DNA of 64,000 nt. Origin: Geosiphon pyriformis. Lineage: Eukaryota; Glomeromycota; Glomeromycetes; Archaeosporales; Geosiphonaceae. Location: positions 36,940 to 100,939 of the forward strand of contig JAAOMT010000620.1 in NCBI GenBank assembly GCA_016748015.1, given 5' to 3'. Positions 35,928 to 48,294 of this stretch are shown piece by piece. The position numbers were made by a program, and so were the translations under genes. Numbering within the stretch: the first letter of the stretch is position 1; the number at the start of each line of letters is the position of its first letter. Below the pieces are notes generated by a model, which saw only the letters and a list, made by a program, of their open reading frames with translations, was not told the origin of the DNA and did not search any database.

Positions 35928-37503
35928 ACTTTTTGGTTTAAAAAATACTCCTTAGTATCTAATAAAACTTTAAGTGTTTAGTGTATTCTATGCTAATATG
36001 TTTTTTAACAAAATAACTTAATATTATTTTACTTTCATATAAGTTTTTATTCTATAAACACTTATAGTCAATACTTGAAAAAAGACTTCTTAACATTTAA
36101 TAATACTTGCTGTATTTTATGCTAAAATGTTTTTTATTAGAATAACTCAATATTATTTTATCTCTATATAAGTTTCTATTCTATGAATATTTATAACAGA
36201 TGCTTACAAAAAGATTTGTTAATACTTAATAAGATATTTTAATACTTGAGAAAAGACTTCTTAGCATCTAATAATACTTGCTGTATTTCATGTTAAACAT
36301 TTTTTATTAGAATAATTTGATGTTATTTTATTTTTATATAAGTTTCTATTTTATAAATACCTATAGCTGATGTTTAAAAAAATTTGTTAATACTTAATAG
36401 AACGTGTTAATGTTTGTTGTATTTTATGCTGAAGCGTTTTTTACCAAAATAACTCAATATTATCCTACTTTCATATAAGTCTCTATTTTATAGATATTTA
36501 TAATTAATACTTGAAAAAAAATTTTTTAGCACTTAATAAAATTTTTAATGCTTTTTATATTCTATGCTAATACATATTTTACTAAAATAACTCGATGTTA
36601 TTTTATCTCTATATAAGTTTTTATTTTATGAATATCTATAATCAATGCTTAGAAAAAAACTTTTTAGCACTTAATTACATTTGCTGTATTTTATACTAAG
36701 ACGCTTTTTACCAAAATAAATTGATATTATCTTATTTTTATATAAGTTTCTATTCTATAAATACCTATAATTAATGCTTAAAAAGAGATTTGTTAGCATT
36801 TAACAGAATATTTTAATGTTTGCTATGTTCTAATTAAGGTGTTTTTTATTAAAATAACTTAATGTTATTCTATAAATACTAATAGCCAATGCTTAAAAAG
36901 AGACTTTTTAGCATTTAACAACATTTGCTGTATTTAATACTAGCATGTTTTTTATCAAAACAACTTGATATTATATTATTTTTATATAAGTTTCTATTCT
37001 ATAGATATTTATAACCAATGTTTAGAAAAAAACTGATAGTAATTACTGTATTTAAGCTAAAACACTTTTTATTTATTCTTATACAAGTTTCTATTTTATA
37101 GATATTTATGGCCAATACTTAGAAAAAGATTTGTTAATATCTAACAAAACGGTTTAAAGCACTTTTTAATAGAATAACTTAATGTTATTCTACTCTTATA
37201 TAAGTTTCTATTCAATAAATACCTATGACTAATGCTTAAAAAGAGATTTATTAACACTTAACAAGAAGTTTTAGCATTTGTTGTATTTTATGTTAAAATG
37301 TTCTTTACTAGAATAATTTAATGTTATTTACTTTCATATAAGTCTTTATTCTATAAATACTTATGATCAATGCTTAAAAAAAGACTTATTAGTACTTTAT
37401 AAGATATTCTAACACTTACTATATTTTTAAGTTAGTATGTTTAATATTAAAATGACTCAATATTATTCTATAATCATATAAACTTTTATATTCTATTTAT
37501 TAT
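35928..37503. repeat. Satellite-like tandem array, ~135-bp unit, about 12 copies
   Basis: A recurring series of blocks: ATAAGTTTCTATTCTATAAA, then ACTTATAACCAATGCTTAAA, AGACTTNTTAGCATTTAA, TTTGCTGTATTTTATGCTAA and a TTTTTTATTAAAATAACTCA block. The first block recurs near 36,038, 36,169, 36,337, 36,473, 36,610, 36,738, 36,981, 37,081, 37,199, 37,338 and 37,478, so spacing is 100-170 bp with most near 130-140, and one unit near 36,855 lacks the block. Units differ by many transitions and small indels, so the array is old. No coding frame persists. Confidence 0.8.
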
Positions 37504-37830
37504 CTATAATTGATGCTTAGAAAGTATTTTTAATAATTTTGTTTTTTAATTTTTATCAATTATAAATGAAGTCTCACTAACTTGAAAAACAAAATATACA
37601 ATACTTCTATAAAAACTGCTCTTGGAAATTGATCATATAAATCTTCTTTTTGACCACTTATAGTAAATGCTTGGAAAATAATTCTAATAATTTGGTCGTT
37701 AATTTTTTATCAATTACAATTTATGTTTCACTAACTTTAAATCTTGCATAATTTTTGATTGATTAAAAAACCAAATATACAATACTTTTATGAGAACTGC
37801 TTTTGGAAATTTACCACAAACACTATATAA
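37504..37830. repeat. Two diverged copies of a ~160-180 bp repeat
   Basis: TGATGCTTAGAAAGTATTTT at about 37,513 matches TAAATGCTTGGAAAATAATT at 37,667, and ATATACAATACTTCTATAAA..ACTGCTCTTGGAAATT at about 37,592 matches a copy at 37,772. The first block resembles a piece of the adjacent satellite, so this may be its degenerate edge. Confidence 0.6.
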
Positions 37831-38034
37831 AAGTTTTTTTTTCTAATACAAACTATAAGATTGTAAAAAAGTGTGAGAATCTTACCTGAAACTCTATATG
37901 AAGATTTTTAATATTATTATTTTGTATTGAGTAGTCATCAAAAGTTTGTAGACATTCAGCCATTATAATTAAATATTGATTCAAAGCCTCTTTAATTGCA
38001 TAATATAAACAGCTAAATAATTAGATTCAAGAAA

Positions 38035-38514
38035 AAGCCGAAAATACTTCTTTTGGACATCAACTTGAAAATAAGTTTAAATTATTACTTCAATGCAGTT
38101 GAGACAGATTCACTCCAGATGATTTTCATTGATTATATGATAATAAAGAAGCTACAATAAAAGGAATTAAAGTAGAAAAAGCCTGCTAGCTTATTGGCAG
38201 ATATAACCCACAATTGTGAGACTTTAAAGATAATTGGTTGGATAAAAAAAGAAGTTTTATTTTTTCTCTTAGAAATGGCAAAACCAAAAATGCTAGACTT
38301 AGCAATTTTGTTGGTGAAAATGGACTTTAGAATAAACAAAATTGTAAACTCTCTTTTGGAAGAATATCTTATTGTCTGGCAGATTTAAATTTCTTCCAGG
38401 GTGCTGTTGTTTAAGAGAAAAGATTATAAGCCTGCCATATTGCTTGGCCCAGAATATCAGCAGGTGAATTTCTTTGCCAAGAAGTATGAAGTTTTTTATA
38501 TCAAAAATAGATAA
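38035..38514 (+). pseudogene. TLDc-domain pseudogene
   Basis: Broken frames follow the whole TLDc fold in order: LENKFKLLLQCS..DRFTP, DFH.LYDNKEATI, LIGRYNP, then KKRSFIFSLRNGK, LSNFVGENG, LSFG, DLNFFQG, and after a frameshift GPEYQQVNFFAKKYEVFYI, the normal C-terminal (Y-EVF) end of the domain. There are at least four stops (including CS-stop-DRF, FH-stop-LYD, QL-stop-DFK) and one frameshift. In this fungal group TLDc usually follows a BTB domain; upstream sequence at 37.9-38.03 kb is too decayed to show it. TLDc proteins act in oxidation resistance or as adaptor domains; this copy cannot be functional. Confidence 0.68.
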
Positions 38515-38779
38515 ATTTAATTTTATTTAATTCAATCATACATTTCTCAAAAAGTAATACCCTATTCTGGAAATTTTCATTGGCAGAATATTCTATAGCC
38601 TACTTTATGCCAGATAATAAAGTTGCAATATATGATCGTGTTTCACCTCGCTAATTAAAATGAAAATTTTAGAAAATGTTTGGTTTTTTACAGGCAGTGA
38701 AATAAAAATACACTAAAATCAATATTCAATAAGGTAACTTTGAATAAAATAGATGTTTTCTATGCAGTATTTTTTAAAA

Positions 38780-39006
38780 TGGAGTTTTTTTTCTAATAAA
38801 CTCGAAATACCTAATTTTGTTCCTTTATTTTTATTGAAAATTAAAATTCCTAATATTCAAAAAAATGCAATTAAAAATTCTTTTATAACTATCTGTTTTC
38901 TCAAAACTTCAGTTTGCATTTCAAAAAATGAATTTTGTAATTCAAATTTAACTGATAAATGTTCTCAAAACTTGAAGGTTATTGAATATATTGTTAATTA
39001 AAACAA
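38780..39006 (+). repeat. Dispersed repeat R1, copy 2
   Basis: Matches 1-252 of the window. This copy keeps an open frame (38753-39001, 82 codons) containing LKIKIPNIQKNAIKN and a Cys/Ser-rich stretch, so the repeat may derive from a protein-coding element or duplicated gene. It ends exactly where a LINE 3' fragment begins. Confidence 0.6.
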
Positions 39007-39357
39007 TTTATTTGCGGATTGGTTTCCTGAATCTGTTTATAAGTTTGGTCAGGTTGACGTTGCTGCTCTACATATCATTGATCTTGTTCGAGGTTAGGTC
39101 GTGGCCCACAGGGATCTGATCTGGCGAAGTGTAAGAAGAGGGGTCTAATTTATGATGCTGGTTTTGTAATTTCTGATGTTAGAGGTTTGGCTTTTTTGCT
39201 CAATGATGTAGCATTTCATAAGATTAATTTTGAATTTTGGTTTTGTTAAGGGCTTATTCTTAATCTCGGATTTGTGTCGGTCCCCAGAGTATGGCTGGCT
39301 TGGGTGGCTGATCACATGTGATTAAGCATGAGCCTTCGTTATTACATAATAAAAAAA
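39007..39357 (+). mobile_element. 5'-truncated LINE insertion (diverged subfamily)
   Basis: A G+C-richer block. The first frame, FADWFPESVYKF..AALHIIDLVRG, matches the C-terminal part of the LINE ORF2 (FNEWFCKAVSVF..), then after a stop and frameshift RRGLIYDAGFVISDVRGLAF and LILNLGFVSV continue the ORF2 end. The 3' end has GGGTGGCTGATCACATGTGA with the conserved stem-loop at 39302-39334, and a tail ATAATAAAAAAA. About 350 bp remain. It is younger-looking than the old copies at 0-12 kb but of another subfamily than the 52-58 kb element. Confidence 0.68.
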
Positions 39358-41530
39358 GATATATTATAAAATTTGAATTTTTTAATAAAAAGTTAGCGTA
39401 ATATTAAACAAATTTTTAACAAATTTAAATTAATAACAGAAAATAATTTAAATTTTAAAAATATAATATTTAATATTTAAAATAACAAAATAATGTATAA
39501 ACAAAAATTATTTAATAAACATAGTAAACTTATATTATATTTCAAAAAATATTTATTTAAATAAAGTTTGTAACCTTTATTGAAAAATATGTTTTATTCA
39601 AACTGTTAGAAAAGGCATAAACAATTTATTATTACATTTTTTCTAGTTAAATAAATGATTTATGCATTTTATATTACATAAAAAAATTTATATTGGGAAA
39701 AATACTTGGATTCTCAAATTTCTACTGCAAAACGTGGGAATTAATTAAATAAAAAAAAAAGTGGTGACAAATCTTTTTGCAATTAAATTATATTAATTTT
39801 ATTTATATTAATATCTGATTAGTCATAGTTTATATATAATAAGAAATATAAATTAATAAGTATTTATTAATATTTTGTAAAGACCAGTTTTAAAAAATGA
39901 AAATAAACAGTTTTAAATTTAAATTTTTCTATATATTTATTACTCTATTTATTAAAAAGTAATTTCTTAACTATGCTGAAGATAAACATAATTTTACTTA
40001 TCATTACAAAAAAATAAAATTGAACTATAATCAAATATTTCCAGCTAAAATGGGCTAATACTGAAAACTTATTTTTATGTTTTGTCTAACATAACCAAAA
40101 ATTAATGATAATCTCAATTGGAATATTTTTATTCTGAAGGGATAGAAAAAACAAGAGGAACATTAATTAGAAAAATTATTTATTAAAAAAAATGTCAAAA
40201 TTTACTAATAACTATTCGTTTTAGAAAGATAAATTTATGAATTAACTTGATCCTCTTAGCACCTATGCATTGTGGTTTTAATTTTTCTCTACTTGTAATA
40301 TTCAAAATTAAAGAATAAGATCCAACTTTCATGATCGAAAAAGTTATAAGCTCTATTATTTGATACTTCCTAAATAAAAATATAAATAAAACTTGGTTCC
40401 CTTTCAATTTTATAAATTAAGATCCAATAAATTATGACGTAAAATTTTAGGGATTATAAATTTATTAAAAATTATATGGTTATTTTGTTTTATTTATAAA
40501 TTAATTAGAAAGCTATAATATCATTTCATTCTTCAAACTTTGCTTAGCCTGATTTGGAGAAAAGATCTAGCGTATGTTAAAAAAAATAAAACTCTTGATT
40601 ACCTTACCAGTAAGCAATCAAAGGCATTTTTATCAAATGTAGTGGAGTTGAGAAAAGGAATTAGAATCTTTTAGGTTAACTTGATTATTTAAACAAATTA
40701 ATTTACCTTGTTAATTATTTAAGCTTTTCAAAAAGTTAGATGAATACCACAATAGAAGAAAATAAAAAATAATTAAAAACAAAATTAATTAGCAATTATT
40801 TTTTTCAAGTAATTGTTTTTTCGAAAATGTATTAATGATTTATTTGTGTAATATTAAAATCCAGTTTTTTAATTGGTTATTACAATTAGAGTTCAATATT
40901 ATAAATCGATTTATAATAATAATTTATTATAGTAACAAATTTTAATATTCCAGAATATTATAAATAAAAATTTGTTAGCTAAAAAAATTTTCATATATAA
41001 AATTTTTATTACTTAAAATAATATTTATTAATATTTATATAAATTAAAAATTTGTTTATATAATTCATATATATATAATATTATTGAAAAATTAATTAAA
41101 AATAAAAGTAGAATTATTGTAATACATACATAAATCATCTATATTAATATTAATTTGATGTGTTTTTTAAAATGTACCCATTGATAAAATGTAAAATATA
41201 ACATTTGATGTATTAAACCAAAAGAAAAAAAATTATTTTAAGTTTAAGTAAGCTTGGTCAATTGAAATGTTAATTTAGGTAGATATTACAAATATGTATA
41301 AATAATGTTTCAAAAGAATAAGGTTTTCAAAACGTGTTTGTGCATAAATAAAATTGATAAGCAAACGCCTTATATTTAATAACTTTTGTTCAAAAAGTTT
41401 CTCTTAAAAGAGATATGAAAGTATATATATGCTAATAAATTATATTTTGAAGAACCGATTCCTCTCTCAATTCTTGATTTTCATATCATCAATAAAGGTC
41501 TTTAGATTAAAAGCTTTTTGAATATAATAA
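39358..41530. other. A+T-rich spacer, no gene seen
   Basis: More than 2 kb without recognisable features. A 70-codon minus-strand open frame at 40,195-40,407 lies in a slightly less A+T-rich patch but shows no family signature. Confidence 0.45.
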
Positions 41531-41890
41531 ATGAAAGGCTTACCATTTGTAGAAAATCCAGGTTTTGAGATTATTGAATTTTATATCTTGCCATATTATG
41601 ACATGCTAGCATCTTGTATCTTTTCTTTTTTCATAAACAAATTCATTCACTTTGCATCTGATAATTTTTTTTGAGATGCATACTTTTCTATTATAGAAAA
41701 CTTTCCATCGATCACATCTGAAATAGTTTTCTAGTAAATGATGACAAAACCATAGATATCCTTATTCTTAGTATTAGAGGCCCCGTTACAAATCTTAGGT
41801 GCTAAATATTCAATAACTACATAAATTTTGGCTGACTGTGGATAATAATTTACCGAATAAAAGAGTTCAAGATCAGAAATACAACTTTTA
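41531..41890 (-). pseudogene. Kinase C-lobe pseudogene
   Basis: The minus strand reads ISDLELFYSVNYYPQSAKIY (DFG segment with Glu for Gly), VVIEYLAPKI (activation-segment end, APE as APK) and KDIYGFVII (the SDIYSFG helix F). It then runs into a Lys-rich tail ending near 41,531. The layout matches the 3' part of the kinase at 14905-15387 (FDLELC..YIPQSRKIYGVLKYFASEI), so both derive from the same kinase subfamily. It has stops and no catalytic loop; sequence upstream (41.9-42.3 kb) is too broken to call. Confidence 0.58.
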
Positions 41891-43680
41891 AGGATTATCC
41901 ATAATTATTAAGAATTTTATGTTGTGCCTAATTTTTTTGACTAACTTATCTAAGCGGACTTAGTTTAAAGCCAATAAATGTTCAAGAGTCTCATAAAAAT
42001 TTACTATTATGTCCACTTTTGGTGAATATCGAGGTTCAAATGCAAAAGCCCAGTAATGGTAGCTTAAAATCAACAAAAACATTTATTATGTATTTTATTT
42101 AGCTGGTAATTGTTTAAAAAATTTCTAATAGAATAAACAATTAATGTTCTTGCCTGCATTAATTTTTTCTCATAGGATATTATTTGGTTTAGGCTTAGTG
42201 ATTTAATAAATAGAAATATTAGTATAGTTATTTTTAGATTATGAGACTTTATTGGAATAAGTTCTATTTATTTCATGCAATCTTAATGAAATTATTGTGT
42301 TATAATGAGGGGAAGTAATATAGAAAATCACTATTAAGTCTAATTACCTTTAATAATCTCTTGTAAAGTTAACCAAGAACTTTTTGAAAAACTAGTCTGT
42401 TTAAGTGTATTAAATCAATCACCCAGTAAGCCTGTTTAAGTAGATTAAATCAAGTGAATTAAATCAATTGCCTATCTAAAAATGTAAATATTTACTGACA
42501 TTCGAACTTTCTGTTATGTGGGTTGAGGCAGGAATTCATTTAAAATAATACGCTCAATTTTATTCAGGTCTTTAAATTAGATAGTTAATTATTTATTAAT
42601 TGTTAATACTTTTCCAATTCTTTGTTATTTGTTGCCCATTGCCAAATCTCTATTTTTTTTAGTATCTCATGTTGAAACTAGACTGAAAATGTAATCTTGA
42701 TCGAGATATGATAATGATGAACACTAAACTTGTTTTGAAATCTTTTGAATGTTTGGAGGCTGTGTTTTAAGTAAAGAGTCATGTTTTCAGATCTCGTGTT
42801 ACAACAGGGAGTACGCGTATTGACAACACCCGGTGGTTTTCCATTTTTTTTACATTATTCAGTCTAGTATATTAATTTTTTTTTCGGATACGAGATATGG
42901 ATGTCATTGTTCTTAATGACTAATCCATCTGTAACCATTTATATTGTTTTCTTAGACAAAGAAAAGAGTTAAATTAAATCCCACGGTTTTAAGGAAGATG
43001 TAAATTTAATTTTCATACTGATTGTAATTAGTCATTTTAGGATAAAAGAGTCAAAAAAAATGAGTCATGAGGATCTGCTTAATATTAAATTAATCATGAG
43101 GATCTGCGTAATAAAAAATTTTCAGAAAGTACCAAGGTTTCAAAAAGTGACGCTTTGTTTTTAATCACTACATATTAGTTAACCCAACCCTTGTATTCTT
43201 GTTTTTGCATTTTTGTGTGAAAAACAAACACATAATTTTTGATCTCAAAATCAACAACTTAGAGGCAGTAACATATATAAAGAGGTGTTCAGCAAAATTT
43301 TATCCTATATGAGATTACTCTTATCTTTATCAGTGACAAATTACTGGTGTCTACCAACTCACGAACCCAACAGCTATAACCAGTATGACTAATAACTCAT
43401 CATTCACAACTCACGAATTCAAAGAACACTAAAAAAATTTAAGAAGTTCATTCTCATCCCCAGTCATACCAATAACAGCAACAGGTCTCAAAGGTTAAAA
43501 GCCTCTAGTTGATGAAACAATTCAGATAAGGGTGTTGATGTATCTCTTCTAGCTCTAAGTGTTGGGTGAGGAAGGGGGGCATCCTTTACCAGAAAGAACC
43601 CCAACCTTAACTGAAGAAACTCAACCAAGCATGGGGTTTTCAACTTCTTTATATCGCCAAATATGGTGTTCTCTAACCAC
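41891..43680. other. Non-coding stretch
   Basis: Upstream relics of the kinase may persist to about 42.2 kb. A 19-bp direct repeat TCATGAGGATCTGC.TAAT occurs at 43,065 and 43,094. A TATATAAA motif at 43274-43281 is followed by a somewhat G+C-richer, Ser/Thr/Asn-like sequence, but no intact frame follows. Confidence 0.4.
43274..43281 (+). promoter_or_regulatory. TATA-box-like motif
   Basis: TATATAAA followed by AGAGGTG and, about 30 bp on, a shift to a more balanced composition, as at fungal promoters. No intact gene follows; minisatellites begin 400 bp downstream. Confidence 0.25.
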
Positions 43681-43945
43681 TGTGCATGCACCCATTCTGC
43701 CGAATGTCTGTTTTTACTTATGGTCTATGACATGAATTGTTATACCTCTGTGCATGTACCCATTCTGTCGAATGTCTGCTTCCACTGATGGTCAATAACA
43801 TGAATTGTTATACCTCTGTGCATGTATCCATTCTGCTGAATGTCTGCTTCCACTTACGGTCAATGACATAAATTGTTATTTAACCTCTGTGCTTACCGCA
43901 TTCTAGCTAAATGTCTGTTTCCACTTATGGTTATTGATGTGCATC
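43681..43945. repeat. Minisatellite, 68-bp unit, four copies
   Basis: Copies start with TGTGCATG at 43,681, 43,749 and 43,817 and a diverged one at 43,888, a period of 68, 68 and 71 bp. Each has CCATTCTG, GAATGTCTG, CACTTATGGTC and TGACATGAATTGTTAT. The first three are close to identical. Confidence 0.85.
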
Positions 43946-44011
43946 ATGAGTTAAACTATTCCTATCTACTATCTAGTGAAACCACAGCCAACAGAATGGG
44001 CTTGACATTGA

Positions 44012-44421
44012 CGGATAACCACTGTCCACCAATAATTCGCGAATTCAAAATTTGAATAACCACCACCCACCAATAGTTCACAACTCAAAATTTGAATAAC
44101 CACCAGCCATCAAAAATGCGCAAATTCAACATTCAAATAACCATCACCCACCAATAATTTGCAATTCAACATTTGAATATAACCACCCACCAATATTTTG
44201 CGACTCAACATTCGAATAACTACCAGCCATCAAAAATGCACAAATTCAACATTCAAATATAACCACTACCCACCAATAATTTAACTCAACATTCAAATAA
44301 CCATCACCCACCAATAATTCACAACTCAACATTCGAATAACCATCATCCACCAATAATTCACATCTCAACATTTAAATTACCATGCTTACCAGTAATTCG
44401 CAATTCAACATTCGAATAGCC
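44012..44421. repeat. Minisatellite, ~45-50 bp unit, about nine copies
   Basis: Unit AACCACCACCCACCAATAAT followed by TCGCAACTCAACATTCGAAT. Some units instead have ACCAGCCATCAAAAATGC, recurring at about 44,101 and 44,222, which suggests higher-order duplication of two or three units. Strongly strand-asymmetric (C-rich, G-poor). Confidence 0.85.
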
Positions 44422-44531
44422 AATGAATACGAAATAGAAATTCATGAACAATTGATCATCAAATAACTGAATTAAATTTTAGGATTAGGTGGTGAGGAAT
44501 TGATAATTGTTAGTCTGTTATTTATGCCTTG

Positions 44532-44645
44532 CAAGAATAAAGAGTGGGAGGGGGGTAGTTTAAGATTTCTTACAAGAGTGAAAAGCGGGAGGGGGTAGTT
44601 TTAGTTTAAGATTTCTTACAAGAGTAAAGAGCGGGAGGAGGTAAC
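44532..44645. repeat. Minisatellite, ~41-47 bp unit, 2.5 copies
   Basis: CAAGAGTAAAGAGCGGGAGG starts at 44,532, 44,573 and 44,620 (with variants), each followed by GGGGTAGTTTAAGATTTCTT except the last partial one. The strand is G-rich, opposite in skew to the neighbouring array. Confidence 0.8.
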
Positions 44646-46239
44646 CACATTTGTCAATTATCTTTTCTATATCCATCTAGTCTATAGAAAAATTGTTCAT
44701 CCGTTGCCAATTTTGATAAACTCTTGTTATTTACTGTTTATTGTTTAAGCCTATTGAAATTTAATTCAGAAATTTGAAATGATCGATATAAAATATTTAA
44801 GAAACCTAATGTATAATATACTATTGTAATTAATATATGTATTTTTAAATGATAATAGTTTGGTAATAACTTTAAGAATTGCTAATATTGGCTTAAGTCC
44901 AAGCAATAATAACTTTATTTTTAAACCACTGGTTAAATATCCTTGAAACCTTTTTTATGCAAGTTCGGATTTAAATATTAAAATTTAGGCAATATTGAGC
45001 ATACTTAATATACTTTTTCACCGTGTAAAATGAAAACCCTTTACCCTTGCTATCAAAATGTATTAATTTGACCAACTATGAATGAAAAATTTAGCATTTT
45101 CAAAAAAAAACGATGAGTAAATGTACTTGCTAAAAATCATGTTCAGTCTGGTCATTCAATACATTCTTATCGTAAATATGTGAAAATCTTGATTTATTAC
45201 TTGGGAGTTATCGATGCTCAAAATGACTTTGATATATCTTATGATATATTTTCAAAACTGATCACACGCAATAATTCTTGGGTCAAATAGACGAGAGTTT
45301 TATTATTATATAAAATCTAATATCTAAATCTTTTAAATTAAGTTTCGTTTCAATTAATTATGGATTTTATTTATTTATGCAAAAGTGATTTTTTTAATGC
45401 TCAAATTATTTTTGGTACTTTCTAAATTTGATGAAAGAAATATATTCAAAATTTCGGGGGGTATAATAATTCTGAGATTAATATTATAAACTCGTGATAT
45501 AGTAATTTTTTGCATAAAAGTTTTATATTTAAAACAGTTTTGAAAACAAATAATTTTTATTATCATTTAGTATTTAGTATTTAAAAATTTGATCATTGGT
45601 TCATATTAGTTTAATGCATTTATTTTATTAATTTTTTAGTAGAAATTAATAAAAACAAACTTAATATATATATTTTATTTATCTTTTTTATTCTATAATA
45701 AGCTTTTTTAGTAAACGGTTAAAAGCAACCACCAGGCTTTTGTACTATTATTTAAATATTAAATTCTATTATATTCAAAAAACAATTATTATTTTAAAAG
45801 TGATTTGTGGTTTTCATTCTTTAATCACTTTTGGTTGCAAAAGATGGCTTCATTCATAACTGTCTAAAGTAGCTTTTAAATTCGTTTCAATGATAGAGAT
45901 ATAAAAGAATATTAAAGTGAGAGCATTTATAAGTTTTTCAAATGAGCTTTGTATTAGAAAACAGGAAAAACTCATGTTTCAAATATCTCATGCAACCTTG
46001 GCATTAAGTTTTGCATCAAAATTATTCAATATTCAGCTTTGGATTATTTTTCAGAAATGGTAATTTATAGATTAAATATTGATTTACAAATGATTCTGAA
46101 TTTTTCATTACATTTACATATTACAAACAGTCATGAAATGACCAAAATAAGAACCCAAATGAAACATCATAGCTGTGTCCATATCTCCATGAGCATCTGC
46201 ATTACAACTCTTCAAATTAGAATTTTTTTTTAATATACA
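44646..46239. other. A+T-rich spacer, no gene seen
   Basis: No supportable coding region, RNA gene or repeat. Confidence 0.5.
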
Positions 46240-47345
46240 ATTCAACTTCTCGGACAAAAATGATTTTCAAATTCTACCGGTGATTCTAGCCTATATCCTT
46301 CTGTCATCAAAGGTTCTGGATATTCATATACATTTGGTTGTGGTTCACTTCAACGACCTGGACAATCACATGGCGCTCTATCGCCCGGGCATGATGTAAA
46401 AACTCATTGCCGAAATGCAATTTTTAATATTTTGGAACAAAGTCATTGTAGTTTGTCATACAAAATATTTTTCCTTTGGAGTTTTATGTTGACATAGTGA
46501 GAAAACATCAAATTTTCAATCCGTGGTTGCTTGTATGTATAAACATCGATATCTAGCCTCCATTGTTTGCCCCATATAAATCGAGATTGAAAATATAATC
46601 CAGCAAAAACTGCATAGACTTTATAAAAAATTCTAATGAGTTTTTTCAGAAAACTCAAACGTTCCATCATGCAAAATGTTAATGTCAATTCCATTATCCC
46701 CACCAAAACTCCATGCCTAGTAAATACAAGCCTCTTATATTTTCAACGTTTGAGAACCTTATCAATCCTTTTTTCCAATTACGAACGTCCAGCAGAGAAC
46801 TCTTGGTAAAATTCTTCATCAACCATTGAACCTTTAATCTTTTCGTCATATGGAATTTGTGATCTTTCATTTTGAGCAAACTCAATTGTTAAAAATCTTC
46901 TTTTAAAGGAAACTTGAAACTCTTTGTTTAGCCTAACTTTTTCGATTTTCACTGATATTCAAAAATTGTTTCAATTTAAGTTTGATTAGGATGCTTTAGA
47001 AACTTACCATATATGTTTGGGGTTAATTTGTAATTTTCTTCAAAGCAAGAAGCTCTTTGTGAAACAAAAGCATATAATTCAAATTTTGTATTATGATGAT
47101 TAGTTTTGGATAACCATATTTTGTCATTAAGAGATCCTAAACGAACAATATTTGTTGGTGGTGATGAGGAATATCATTGCAAATCATTGCTTATTGTCTT
47201 AAATTTAAAAATCCCTAAAAAAGGAATAAACTTTAAAAACATCCAGACCCATTTTGGAATAAAAAATTTTTCCTTCTAATCGCTCTTCAAATGTTCTGTG
47301 CTTCCACCTTTAGCATAGCAATCTATGTTTTAAATTATTCGATTT
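46240..47345 (-). pseudogene. Spliced but broken gene, family not recognised
   Basis: A continuous coding-like trail on the minus strand. It reads TNIVRLGSLNDKIWLSK and FELYAFVSQRASCFEENYKL at about 47,170-47,020, then a canonical intron (GTAAGTTTCT at 47,010 to AATATCAG at about 46,957). It continues in frame with RLNKEFQVSFKRRFLTIEF and QIPYDEKIKGSMVDEEFYQ to about 46,790, where a second GT..AG intron (GTAATTGG to TTACTAG) can be placed. Beyond it GMEFWWG.NGIDINILHDG and WRLDIDVYTYKQP appear in different frames, and the end has a Cys/Pro-rich CPGDRAPCDCPGR before a stop, then YEYPEPLMTEGYRLESPVEF. There are several stops and at least two frameshifts. The introns and conserved-looking coding suggest a real gene that has decayed recently. 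Confidence 0.45.
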
Positions 47346-48294
47346 TTACTCTTATATTAGCTGTAAAGAAAATTAAAGATTAGTAATCACATCTTTTGTC
47401 ATAGCACATTTCTATCCGGTCTTTTGTTTTGGAAGTAGAGCAATTTATTAAATTTACATGACTTTTTTGATGTCTTTGTCTGGTTGTAAATAAAATAAAG
47501 GTAAGTTTTGTATCATATTTGTATTAATTCAAATTATTAATTTTCCTTTTATTGTTGATTTTTGTTTGTTCTATGACGATTCATTCCGTGCTCTATCTCA
47601 CAATTATTTGCGATGGAAAATGGTGAAATTTGTATTTTAATTCCCATTTTAAAATTTTGCGTCGCATTCCAAAATGGTCTAAATCCTAACTTGCTCTAGA
47701 ACATATATTTCCAACCAGGCAAATGAAAATCGAAATTTAGAAGATCGAGAAAAATAGTTAAAAACCATAAATTTATTGCAAATCTGCATTACCCTCCAAA
47801 AAGTAACTCCTAATTCGAAATTAAACACAAAAATTCAGTATTTTTCCGATTTACTTTCTTTTTAACAAATAAAGTCTCATATAAAAATATCTAATTGCAA
47901 CACAAACTAAATAATCTGGGATTAGAAAAAGAGCAAAGTCTTAAGAAATACAGATAAAACATAATAACAAAATATTATTATAATATTTTAAACTCATGGC
48001 TTAATTCTAAAAGAAATTAGAACTTAAAAATATATATAATTATTCTAATTCCTTTTAGTGAAAATGTTCTATAATATCTAAAAAATACTTTGTCTTACCC
48101 AACAACTTTTCACACTTCTTGTTTTCTTAACAAACATGGTCTTGGTTTTTTTACCCGTTTTTTTGATTCCAATTTCCACAGTAAGTAGGGAATTCGCAAA
48201 AAAAACTTGTGTTATTTGCTTCCTAAATTTTAGACCGTGCAAAAGGATTAAAAATATTTAAACTTTTAAATGGTTTCAATTAATAGCATTTAAA
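47346..48294. other. Spacer, no gene seen
   Basis: Moderately A+T-rich, without a supportable gene. The 5' end of the broken gene on the minus strand may extend a little into it. Confidence 0.4.

Noticed and set aside
43488-43691. 67-codon minus-strand frame beside the minisatellites
   Set aside because: Its start codon lies inside the 68-bp repeat unit and no family feature is seen; kept out for lack of support.
43681-44421. Regular repeats with spacers resembling a CRISPR array
   Set aside because: Units are imperfect tandem minisatellites without unique spacers, in a eukaryotic genome with no cas genes.
45243-45275. CTGATCACACGCAATAATTC as another LINE 3' end
   Set aside because: Only about 10 bases match the conserved block and the GTGG part and stem-loop are missing.
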